Shown here piece by piece: positions 29,801-37,930 of a stretch of DNA of 64,000 bases. A program made the position numbers and the translations under genes. The stretch's first letter is position 1; every line of letters begins with the position of its first letter. This DNA is from an uncultured Cytophagales bacterium (GTDB taxonomy: Bacteria > Bacteroidota > Bacteroidia > Cytophagales > Amoebophilaceae), in contig CAMNOX010000004.1 in assembly GCA_946547305.1 (NCBI GenBank), positions 1-64,000 on the forward strand, given 5' to 3'. The notes under the pieces are model-generated. The model was given only the letters and a program-made list of their open reading frames with translations. It was not told the origin of the DNA and searched no databases.

Positions 29801-31060
29801 TTAAGTATATTACATCCGATAACATCATTTGTATTGTCACAGTATAGCGTACCGTATGGTGCTAATATATATGTTGAAAATGATGATAAAGTAGAACCTG
29901 GTACTTTGTTATTTGATTGGGATCCGTATTTTTCAACTATATATGCTCAGTTTGATGGTAAGATGATTTATGAAAACTTTGAAGATAATGTTGTTATAAA
30001 GGAAGAGCTAAATACTTCATCTGGGAAACCTGAGTATATTGTATTTGACATAAAAAATAAGAATAAGTCTTATGTATTGTTAAAAGGTGCTGATAAGGAA
30101 ATGCGTATAAATGTTTCATTGAAATCGAAAATATATGTTAAAGATGGTGGGGCTATAAAATATGGAGATGTTATAATGAAATCACCTAAGGTTTTAACTC
30201 AGTCTACTGATATTACAGGAGGGTTGCCTATGGTTTCAGAGTTATTTGAGGCGAAGAAGAAAGTGAATCAATCGATTCTGTCAGATATAGATGGTGTTGT
30301 TAAAATAGTTTCAATAGATAAAAATAATATAAAATTGAGTGTAATATCTGATCTTGATGGTTATACATGTAGTTATTCTGTTCCTTTAAGTACGAATTTA
30401 GTTATTCAGGACGGTGATACTATAAGGCATGGATGTAGGTTTAATTCAGGAGATATAGAGTTATCTGATTTATTGAGAACTTGTGGTTATTTTGAGACGT
30501 GTAAATATTTGATCAGAGAGTTGCAGTCTGTATATTCCTTGCAGGGGATAAATGTAAAGGAAAAACATATTGCTATAATTATAAAGAAGATGTTGTCTTT
30601 TGTAGAGATTGTTGATAGTGGTGATTCAGATTTTATTGTCGGCGAAGTCGTTAAAAGGAGAGATTTTGTTGATGTTAATAAAAACATGGCCTTGAAGCAG
30701 TTCGTTGTTGATAATGGAGATTCAACGAAATATAAGGTTGGTGAATTAGTTGATATATCTGAAATATTTTTTGAAAATAAGCAGCTTGAAAGCTATAATA
30801 AGAAACAGGTTACATTTAGGGAAGCTAAGCCTGCGAAAGCAAAATTAGTTGTAAGGGGTATAAGTCAGGTTTCGTTAGCTTCTGATGGGTTTTTATCTCC
30901 TGCTTCATTCCAGTCTACAATGTCGATACTTACACAGTCTGCTATTTCTGCTACTGTTGATGATTTAACCGGTATAAAGGCAAATGTCATAGCCGGTAGG
31001 AAAATAAAAGCTGGTACTGGTATTTATGATTTTTCAAAATTTAACGTAAGATGCGAATAA
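26864..31060 (+). CDS. rpoC: RNA polymerase beta' subunit
   Basis: Largest RNA polymerase subunit, 1398 residues, co-transcribed with rpoB. The N-terminal zinc site is visible as CFC...[14 protein letters not shown]. The clamp and switch regions contain [16 protein letters not shown] and [17 protein letters not shown]. The Mg-binding NADFDGDQM is intact. The trigger loop region carries [19 protein letters not shown]. The second zinc site follows ([13 protein letters not shown]), then [24 protein letters not shown]. The C-terminal end ([23 protein letters not shown]) is complete. No frameshift was seen. Confidence 0.97.
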   Translation: [1398 protein letters not shown]

Positions 31061-31110
31061 TTAAAATTTTTTATTAGAATGAATATAAGGTTAGTTTAAT
31101 AATTTTGATT

Positions 31111-32109
31111 ATGTGTGGTTTGTTTAATATATATTTGTTTGTTTTTTTTATAAACTCTTGTTTGGTTTTTTGTGCAGAGTTAAGTTTTGTTAAATTGGAT
31201 AACTGTTTTGTGAAAATAAACGGTGGATGTATGTATAAAAATGGGTCTGGTGGAAAGGATACGTATATCAAGAATGTGTCTCCATTTATTGTTTGTGACC
31301 ATAGAGTAACAAATAAGGATTACAAAGATATTATGATATGGGCCAGAGATAATGGTCTAAAAGAGTCAGTTGATATATTGGTTCCAGATTATAATGTTGA
31401 CTCAATTAATCGGTATGGTCGGTATAATATCAATTGTGGAAGATTGACTGATTATTTTTTGGATGACAAATATAATGATTATCCTGTTGTTGGTATAACG
31501 TACAGGCAGATGTTGGAATATATTAGGCTTAAGTCTAAGAAGGATCATGTAAAGTATAGATTGTTAAGCGATGATGAATATGATTTTTTGATATATGAGG
31601 TGAGAAATTCTTTTGTGAATGGTGATTTAAAGATTGTTCAGAATGATTATTTTGATGAAGGTTTTAAGGGTATGATAGATCTTGGAAATGATAGTATAAA
31701 ACTTGAAAACATTAAGATTAGAGAACATAATTTGAAAAGTAAGAGGAGTATTTGTGGTAGAAAGAATATTCAGGCTGAAAAACCTTTAATGGAATATGAT
31801 TTTAGGTATTTTTATAATCTTAGACATAAAGGACTTGATATAAACGCTGGTTATCCTTTCTATACGAATGTTTACAGATACAATCCTAATGGTTTTTTGA
31901 TTTATGATTTGATAGGGAATTTATATGAGGTAACGTGTCGTGAGAAGGATTTATCTGAGTATTGTGATGTAGAGAGGTATGATTTTATATTATGTGGGGG
32001 GTCTTGTTTTGATTTTTATGAATCGATTATAGAAAATGTCCCAAAGTTCTATGATGATTATGATTCTGTTAGGTTTGACAGAGGGTTTAGATTAGCTATG
32101 GACGTGTAA
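31111..32109 (+). CDS. Exported FGE/SUMF1-fold protein, GldK/GldJ-like
   Basis: A 332-residue protein with signal peptide MCGLFNIYLFVFFINSCLVF, possibly lipidated at one of its early cysteines. The body fits the formylglycine-generating-enzyme-like fold used by the GldJ/GldK lipoproteins of Bacteroidota: an EVTN-like DHRVTNKDYKDIMIWARDN, YPVVGITYRQMLEYI, KYRLLSDDEYDFL, a late GFLIYDLIGNLYEVTC (the D-x-x-G-N-V-x-E-W-x region), GGSCFDF, and a final DRGFRLAMD. In free-living relatives such proteins belong to the type IX secretion/gliding machinery. No other gld or por gene is seen here, so this may be a repurposed survivor. ATG at 31111 chosen; an upstream TTG would add two residues. Confidence 0.7.
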   Translation: MCGLFNIYLFVFFINSCLVFCAELSFVKLDNCFVKINGGCMYKNGSGGKDTYIKNVSPFIVCDHRVTNKDYKDIMIWARDNGLKESVDILVPDYNVDSINRYGRYNINCGRLTDYFLDDKYNDYPVVGITYRQMLEYIRLKSKKDHVKYRLLSDDEYDFLIYEVRNSFVNGDLKIVQNDYFDEGFKGMIDLGNDSIKLENIKIREHNLKSKRSICGRKNIQAEKPLMEYDFRYFYNLRHKGLDINAGYPFYTNVYRYNPNGFLIYDLIGNLYEVTCREKDLSEYCDVERYDFILCGGSCFDFYESIIENVPKFYDDYDSVRFDRGFRLAMDV

Positions 32110-32215
32110 GGGTTACTTTTAGTTGAATGTTTGTTTTATAATTGTTGTGTTTTTATTTGTTTTGATGTGTTTATGGTCTTTATGTATGAATTGTTTTTTG
32201 AATGATAATAATTTG

Positions 32216-32233
32216 AGATAATTTTTATTATCT
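32216..32233 (+). promoter_or_regulatory. Perfect hairpin in the fusA leader
   Basis: AGATAAT, four T, ATTATCT forms a 7-bp perfect stem ending 17 bases before the fusA ATG. It could modulate initiation, or be a chance A/T palindrome. There is no T-run suited to a terminator directly after it. Confidence 0.35.
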
Positions 32234-32250
32234 AATAATTAGTTGTTTTT

Positions 32251-34332
32251 ATGGAAATAGGTTTGAGGTATTTAAGGAATATAGGAATAATGGCACATAT
32301 AGATGCCGGGAAGACTACTACAACAGAGAGGATACTTTTCTATACTGGTCTAAGTCATAAGATAGGTGAAACTCATGAAGGTGAGGCCACTACAGATTGG
32401 ATGGTCCAGGAAAAAGAGAGAGGCATTACGATAACTTCAGCTGCTGTTACTGCTCATTGGACTTATTTTGCAGAATATACGATTAATATTATAGATACTC
32501 CGGGGCACGTAGATTTTACTGTAGAAGTTGAGAGGTCACTGAGGGTATTAGATGGAGCTGTGGCCTTGTTTGATGCCGTTGCTGGGGTAGAACCACAGTC
32601 AGAAACGGTTTGGAGGCAGGCTGATAAATATAATGTTCCTAGAATATGTTTTGTAAATAAGATGGATAGAGTTGGGGCAAATTTTTATAATGTAGTGCAA
32701 GAGATAAAGGATAAATTAAACGCAAATCCTGTACCTTTACAGATTCCAATAGGTAGTGAAAGTGACTTTAAAGGTGTTGTTGATCTTATTTCGAATAAGA
32801 TGTTGATATGGGATGATGAAGATTTTGGTATGACATATAAAGTTTTAGATGTTTCGTCGGAATTAGAGGCAGAGGCAAGAGAATGGAGACAAAAATTATT
32901 AGATTCAGTTGCTGTGTATGATGATTCATTGTTAGAAAAGTTTATATCGAATTCTGATGACATAACTGAAGAAGAGATAAAGAATGCGATTAGAAAGGCT
33001 GTTATTGACTTTAAAATTACTCCAGTATTATGTGGATCTGCTTTTAAAAATAAAGGTGTCCAACCATTATTGAATGCAGTTTGTGCCTATTTACCATCTC
33101 CATTAGATTTACCACCTGTTAAAGGTATTAATCCTGATAGTAACGCTGAAGTAACGAGGTCTGCTAGCGAGAATGAACCATTTACAGCATTGGCTTTCAA
33201 AATAGCTACTGACCCATATGTAGGTCGATTGGCATTTTTAAGGATTTATTCTGGTAAATTGAGTGGTGGATCATATGTTTATAATAATAGAACTGGTAAA
33301 AAAGAGAGGATTTCTAGATTATTGAGGATGTATGCTAATAGACAGAATCCATTAGATAGTGTTGTTGCTGGTGATATATGTGCTGCTGTTGGTTTTAAAG
33401 ATATAAAAACTGGAGATACATTGACGCTAGAGGGGGATAAATTAATACTTGAGAAAATAGTATTCCCAGAACCAGTTATAGGTTATTCAGTTGAACCTAA
33501 AAAACAGGTTGATATGGATAAAATGCAGGCTTCAATTCAAAAGCTTACTGAGGAGGACCCAACGTTGGTTGTCGAAACTAATCATGAAACTGGTCAAACT
33601 ATCTTAAAAGGAATGGGTGAGTTGCATTTAGATATAATTATAGATAGGTTGAAAAGGGAATTTAATCTAGAAATAAATCAAGGTGCACCACAAGTAGCAT
33701 ATAAAGAGAAATTAACAGTTGACTACAAGCATAGAGAAGTATTGAAGAAGCAGACTGGTGGTAGGGGTAAATTCGCTGATATTGAGTTTATAATAGGCCC
33801 TAGGTCAGATGATAAACCTGGTTTAGAGTTCATAAACCATGTTGTTGGAGGAGCTATCCCAAAAGAATTTATTCCAGCTGTTGAGAATGGGTTTGAAGCT
33901 TCGATGAATTCTGGACCGCTAGCTGGGTTCCCTTTGGAATCGATGAAAATAGATCTTTTAAGTGGAAGTTTTCATCCAGTGGATTCAGATTCTATGTCAT
34001 TTGAGATGGTAGCTAAAGAAGCATTCAGGAATGTTGCAATAAAGTCTAATCCTGTTTTGTTAGAACCTATTATGTCTGTTGAAGTAACAACACCTGAAGA
34101 GTTTACTGGACCTGTTACTGGTGATATAAATAGGAGGCGTGGAATAATGAAGAACATGTATTCTAAAAATGGTAGTCAGATTATCGAAGCAGAGGTTCCA
34201 TTAGCTGAGTTATTTGGATACGTAACAGATTTAAGAACGATAACGTCAGGTAGGGCAAATGCTTCATTAACCTTTTCAAGATACAGTGAGGTTCCAAAGT
34301 CTATTTCTGATAAGATAGTCGAGAAGAAATAA
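32251..34332 (+). CDS. fusA: Elongation factor G
   Basis: GTPase that drives ribosomal translocation, 693 residues, full length. GTPase motifs are clear: [15 protein letters not shown], the effector/switch I region with [21 protein letters not shown] and NKMDR. Domain III has [18 protein letters not shown], domain IV the [10 protein letters not shown] and [15 protein letters not shown] segments, and domain [16 protein letters not shown]. In most bacteria fusA sits with rpsL, rpsG and tuf or rpsJ; here neighbours are an FGE-like gene and lipoproteins, and rpsJ is 3.2 kb away on the other strand. Confidence 0.97.
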   Translation: MEIGLRYLRNIGIMAHIDAGKTTTTERILFYTGLSHKIGETHEGEATTDWMVQEKERGITITSAAVTAHWTYFAEYTINIIDTPGHVDFTVEVERSLRVLDGAVALFDAVAGVEPQSETVWRQADKYNVPRICFVNKMDRVGANFYNVVQEIKDKLNANPVPLQIPIGSESDFKGVVDLISNKMLIWDDEDFGMTYKVLDVSSELEAEAREWRQKLLDSVAVYDDSLLEKFISNSDDITEEEIKNAIRKAVIDFKITPVLCGSAFKNKGVQPLLNAVCAYLPSPLDLPPVKGINPDSNAEVTRSASENEPFTALAFKIATDPYVGRLAFLRIYSGKLSGGSYVYNNRTGKKERISRLLRMYANRQNPLDSVVAGDICAAVGFKDIKTGDTLTLEGDKLILEKIVFPEPVIGYSVEPKKQVDMDKMQASIQKLTEEDPTLVVETNHETGQTILKGMGELHLDIIIDRLKREFNLEINQGAPQVAYKEKLTVDYKHREVLKKQTGGRGKFADIEFIIGPRSDDKPGLEFINHVVGGAIPKEFIPAVENGFEASMNSGPLAGFPLESMKIDLLSGSFHPVDSDSMSFEMVAKEAFRNVAIKSNPVLLEPIMSVEVTTPEEFTGPVTGDINRRRGIMKNMYSKNGSQIIEAEVPLAELFGYVTDLRTITSGRANASLTFSRYSEVPKSISDKIVEKK

Positions 34333-34478
34333 TTGTGTCAGATTTTTCATTTATAGTGTAATAACTTCAATTATTGAACGTTGTTATGTTTTAACTTTGG
34401 TGTGATCTATTGTTGGTCTATAGTGTCTTTTTTTAGTTTAATTTGTTTTATCTAAAACAAAGTTGTATATATTTTAAT

Positions 34479-35606
34479 ATGTATGTTATAAATATGGCAG
34501 TTGTGAAAATTTTTAGAAATTTATTTTGTGTGTATTTATTTGCCAGTTATTTAGTTTTTTATTCTGAGTGTGGGTCTTGTTGTCTTTGTCGTAAAAAAAA
34601 TGGTATTGGTGGAGGATCTATAAATAGTGGTGGTAATATTGGTTCTAAAAAATATGATGAGAAAGGAGGACCTAAGAAAGTACTTGTGAAAGACAAATCA
34701 AAGGTAGATTCAAAGGCAGGTTCAAAAGTAGATCTAAAGGCAGGTTCAAAGGTAGATCCACTGGCAGGTTTAAAAGTAGATCCACTGGCAGAGTCAAAGA
34801 AAGTATCTGTGGAAGGCAAACCAAAGCCAGAACTAAAGAAAGTAGATCCAAAGGTAGAAACAAAGAAGGAAAAACAGGATGAAACAGATAAGAAAGGTAT
34901 ACCAAATGGAGGTGACGAAAAGAAGAAGGAGTTTAAAGAAAAGTATTATAAAATTGTAGATGGGAAACATGATGAGATAACGAAACAAAATAGTGGTGTG
35001 AAAATTGATAATGGGAATGGTTATTTCTTTATTGATGGAGGAATGGCGGTGGGGAATGCCATCTATGGATACGAAGGTGAAAGTCTGTCAAAGAATAATA
35101 TTTATAAGTTTAAAATAACGAATATTATGGCTAAGTCTTTCGGAAAGGATGCTAAAATTGTAACAGAATGTGTTTGTCCTGATGGAATTGAAGATAAATT
35201 CAAGTATAATTTAAGTGTAATAAAAGGTGGGGATATTGCTTCATTACGTCCTAATGAATCAAGGGAGTTAGAATTTCAATTTACAAATATTGAAAATCTT
35301 CCCTGTAATAGAGAAGATGGTGGTAAAGAATATCTAGGATATTTTTATATTACTGATGGTGGGAAAATGCTTAAAGGAGTTAGATCTAATAATCCTGTAG
35401 TTGGCAGTGATGCCGAAGTTGTTTTTCTAGTAGGACTTAATCTTCTGAAGAAGGATAATGAATTAGGCAAATATAAGGATAGGATTAATGAATTTAGACA
35501 GGAGTTTAATGTAGAAAATAATGAATTTTCTGATGATAAAATTCTTGCTGCATTAAAAAATAACAGTTTTAATTTTGATGCAGCATTTGGTGTTTTATAT
35601 GATTAA
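34479..35606 (+). CDS. Putative lipoprotein with KVDP repeats and C-terminal UBA/CUE-like domain
   Basis: A 375-residue protein, paralogue of the next gene. Start ATG 34479 aligns with the paralogue's start; earlier TTG and later ATG starts are possible. Signal peptide to FYSECGSCC, then Arg/Lys. Residues about 50-130 are a linker built from tandem units around K-V-D-P/S-K-A-G-S (positions 34690-34800 in DNA). A beta-rich domain occupies about 160-320. The last 45 residues (RINEFRQEFNVENNEF, DDKILAALKNN, FDAAFGVLYD) have the three-helix spacing of eukaryotic UBA/CUE ubiquitin-binding domains. That similarity is by eye and unproven. Confidence 0.6.
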   Translation: MYVINMAVVKIFRNLFCVYLFASYLVFYSECGSCCLCRKKNGIGGGSINSGGNIGSKKYDEKGGPKKVLVKDKSKVDSKAGSKVDLKAGSKVDPLAGLKVDPLAESKKVSVEGKPKPELKKVDPKVETKKEKQDETDKKGIPNGGDEKKKEFKEKYYKIVDGKHDEITKQNSGVKIDNGNGYFFIDGGMAVGNAIYGYEGESLSKNNIYKFKITNIMAKSFGKDAKIVTECVCPDGIEDKFKYNLSVIKGGDIASLRPNESRELEFQFTNIENLPCNREDGGKEYLGYFYITDGGKMLKGVRSNNPVVGSDAEVVFLVGLNLLKKDNELGKYKDRINEFRQEFNVENNEFSDDKILAALKNNSFNFDAAFGVLYD

Positions 35607-35850
35607 ATTAATTTTATTTACTGTTTTTTCTAAATTTGTCTATTGTCACTGGTAGTTATTTGATATTTGTATTTATTTTTTAATAGTTTACTGTTATTTA
35701 TTAAGTCTGTGTAATTAGGTTGACTTATTTTTAGGAACGAATATAGGTAGGTGTTGAATAGATAAAAGCATATATCCATAAAATTGGTCTAAAGTGTGTG
35801 TTTTTAAAATTTTATTTGGTTTAATATAATATATTTATATATATATTATT

Positions 35851-36348
35851 ATGTTTGGTATATATAGAACACTTGTAAAGACTTTTATGAAGTTATTTTG
35901 TGTGTATTCCCATTTTAGTTGTGTAGTTTTTTATTCTGAGTATACGTCCTATTGTTGTTGTAAAAAGAAAAATAAAAGTAATGGTGGTAATAATAATAGG
36001 AGTAGTAATGGTGTAGAATCTACAAAGGGTAATAATAATGGGTCTAAGAAGGATGATAAGAAAGTAGGTCCTAAGAAAGTACTTGAGAAAGGCAAATCAA
36101 ATGTAGATCCAAAGATAAATCAAAAGGTAAATCCAAAGAAAGTAGAACCAGAGAAAGTACCTGTGGAAGACAAATCAAAGGTAGATCCAAAGATAAATGA
36201 GGATGATTTAAAAAAGATTGAAGCCTTTAGGGAAAAATTTAATCTTCCAAAGGATGATTTTTCTGACATTCGTCTTCTTAATGTACTAAAGAAGGACGAT
36301 GATGGTGATTTTGAGAAAGCTTTTTCATACCTATATGAAGATAATTAG
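35851..36348 (+). CDS. Putative small lipoprotein with C-terminal UBA/CUE-like domain
   Basis: A 165-residue shortened paralogue of the preceding protein. Shared parts are the signal peptide (LFCVYSHFSCVVFYSE), a CCCKKKNK motif after it, a Lys/Pro linker with KVDPK units, and the C-terminal helical domain (KIEAFREKFNLPKDDFSD, RLLNVLKKDD, FEKAFSYLYED). The middle beta-rich domain of the larger paralogue is missing. This layout, an anchor, a flexible stalk and a small binding head, suggests a surface adaptor. Function unknown. The gap before it (35607-35850) has no gene that I can see. Confidence 0.6.
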   Translation: MFGIYRTLVKTFMKLFCVYSHFSCVVFYSEYTSYCCCKKKNKSNGGNNNRSSNGVESTKGNNNGSKKDDKKVGPKKVLEKGKSNVDPKINQKVNPKKVEPEKVPVEDKSKVDPKINEDDLKKIEAFREKFNLPKDDFSDIRLLNVLKKDDDGDFEKAFSYLYEDN

Positions 36349-36445
36349 TTTTATTTACTGATTAATATAATTGTGTTTATTGTTATAAATGATAGTTGTA
36401 ATGTAATTATATTTATTTTTAATAGTGCTATGATTGTTTGCTAAG

Positions 36446-36517
36446 TGGAGATAATGGGACTTGAACCCATGATCTTTTGAATGCGAATCAAAAACTTTAC
36501 CTCTAAGCTATATCCCC
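36446..36517 (-). tRNA. tRNA-Ala (anticodon CGC)
   Basis: A full cloverleaf on the minus strand: acceptor GGGGATA with TATCTCC, including G3-U70, the alanine identity pair. The anticodon stem TTTGA/TCAAA holds the loop TTCGCAT, hence anticodon CGC with A37. T-arm ATGGG/CCCAT. The 3' CCA is not encoded. Its 3' half is nearly identical to tRNA-Ala(GGC) at 48081-48153. Confidence 0.8.
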
Positions 36518-36580
36518 TTAAAATTATATTTAATAAAATAATGTAAAATTTCTGAATGTGTGTAATATTATAATATTTTA

Positions 36581-37291
36581 TTAATCATCTCTACGACGAC
36601 TATCTACAATACTGATTAATCTAAGTAATTCTGCTAGAGAACTGATTGCAGCGAGGAGATATGTCATTGCAGCTAACCTCAATGCTCCTTTAGCACATTT
36701 TAGCTCTTCACCGGTTACAACTTTATTTTCATCTAACCACTGAATTGCTCTACTACTGGCGTTAAACTCTACTGGTAATGTTATTATGGTAAATAATGTT
36801 GTTATTGAGAATAGTATAACACCTACTTCAAGCGGAAACAGGTTTACATCAATCATTAAGATCCCAAATATTAGGAATATATTCAAGAATTTAGTACTGA
36901 AGGACACCATTGGGGCCATTATAGATCTTAGATGTAAAAACAAATACCCTCTGTTATGTTGAATTGCGTGACCACATTCATGTGCTGCTACTGCTACTGC
37001 ACCTATATTTCTACCATTATAAACATCACTACTTAAATTCAGAGTTTTATTTATAGGATTATAGTGGTCAGACAAAAATCCATCTACTCTAACTATTTTA
37101 ATGTCATCAATAAAGAAGTCATTTAAGATATCTTGTGCAACCTCTGCTCCAGATTTGCCGGAACTTAAACTTGTCATCGAATATTTTTTCATTTTAGAGC
37201 TTAACAGATATTGGACCAATAAACTAACAAAAAAACACGTTATAACAACTAAATATAGAATGTTACACTGATGTGGATAAACGTATATCAT
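36581..37291 (-). CDS. Membrane zinc metallopeptidase, YugP family
   Basis: A 236-residue membrane protein of the YugP/Zn-peptidase-2 family, common in Bacteroidota, with unknown substrate. The zinc motif HECGH (residues 104-108) is in the family context AVAAHECGHAIQHNRGY. Before it is SGKSGAEVAQDIL, also typical. Hydrophobic segments lie at about residues 10-30, 125-160 and 160-180, and a helical segment near the end (AMTYLLAAISSLAELLRLI). The start at 37291 matches the family; an ATG-like extension to 37318 adds nine residues. It lies downstream of rpsJ on the same strand. Confidence 0.85.
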   Translation of the reverse strand: MIYVYPHQCNILYLVVITCFFVSLLVQYLLSSKMKKYSMTSLSSGKSGAEVAQDILNDFFIDDIKIVRVDGFLSDHYNPINKTLNLSSDVYNGRNIGAVAVAAHECGHAIQHNRGYLFLHLRSIMAPMVSFSTKFLNIFLIFGILMIDVNLFPLEVGVILFSITTLFTIITLPVEFNASSRAIQWLDENKVVTGEELKCAKGALRLAAMTYLLAAISSLAELLRLISIVDSRRRDD

Positions 37292-37502
37292 AATTACTTT
37301 ATAATAAAAAACACACATTATTAAAATATTTCCTCATAAAAATTTTCTGGACAATATAGTGCAATTAATTAGAATAAAGATACAGATAATAAAAAAAAAT
37401 TAGTGAAATAAATCAAAATTAAAACACCAACTGATCTTAGATTATGCTCTGCTGTATTTCTACCCTGAAGTTATATAATCCAGGCATCATTGGTGAAATG
37501 CT

Positions 37503-37802
37503 TTATCTAATCCTAATATCCACGCAGCTAGGAAGACTTATACTAGATAGTCTCTTTACAACAGCGTCAGAATCAGTAAAAATATCCAACAATCTGATAT
37601 GCGTACATAACATAAACTGGTCATTAGATTCCTTATAAACGTGAGGAGATCTCTTAACTGTAAATAATTCTTTTTTAGATGGCATAGGAACTGGTCCAGA
37701 AATAGGTACACTCATCTTTTTCATTTCTCCGACTATTAACTGCATCGACTTATCTACCAATCCTGGATCATACGATGACATAATTACTCTAATCTTTTTC
37801 AT
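37503..37802 (-). CDS. rpsJ: 30S ribosomal protein S10
   Basis: Small-subunit ribosomal protein, also the NusE factor of transcription antitermination. Ninety-nine residues, normal length. Family features: IRVIMSSYDPGLVDKS near the start, SGPVPMPSKKELFTVKRSPHVYKES in the middle loop and LPSCVDIRI at the end. It stands alone rather than heading the S10 operon or following fusA. It diverges from valS with 128 bases between them. Confidence 0.95.
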   Translation of the reverse strand: MKKIRVIMSSYDPGLVDKSMQLIVGEMKKMSVPISGPVPMPSKKELFTVKRSPHVYKESNDQFMLCTHIRLLDIFTDSDAVVKRLSSISLPSCVDIRIR

Positions 37803-37930
37803 CTAATTTGAGTTTAATAAATTTTAGTCACATTTTTAAATTTGTTATTATTTTTTTTACAATGGTATTGAATTGTGATTGACAATATTATACAAGATAG
37901 GATTTATTTTGGTTTATTAAGTTGTAACTA

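Noticed and set aside
34559-34905. Minus-strand frames across the KVDP repeats
   Set aside because: They arise from the repeat structure of the real plus-strand lipoprotein and have no start context.
36446-36517. Reading this tRNA as tRNA-Arg with anticodon TCG
   Set aside because: That reading puts C at position 37 and breaks the anticodon stem; the CGC reading gives U33, A37, five stem pairs and G3-U70.
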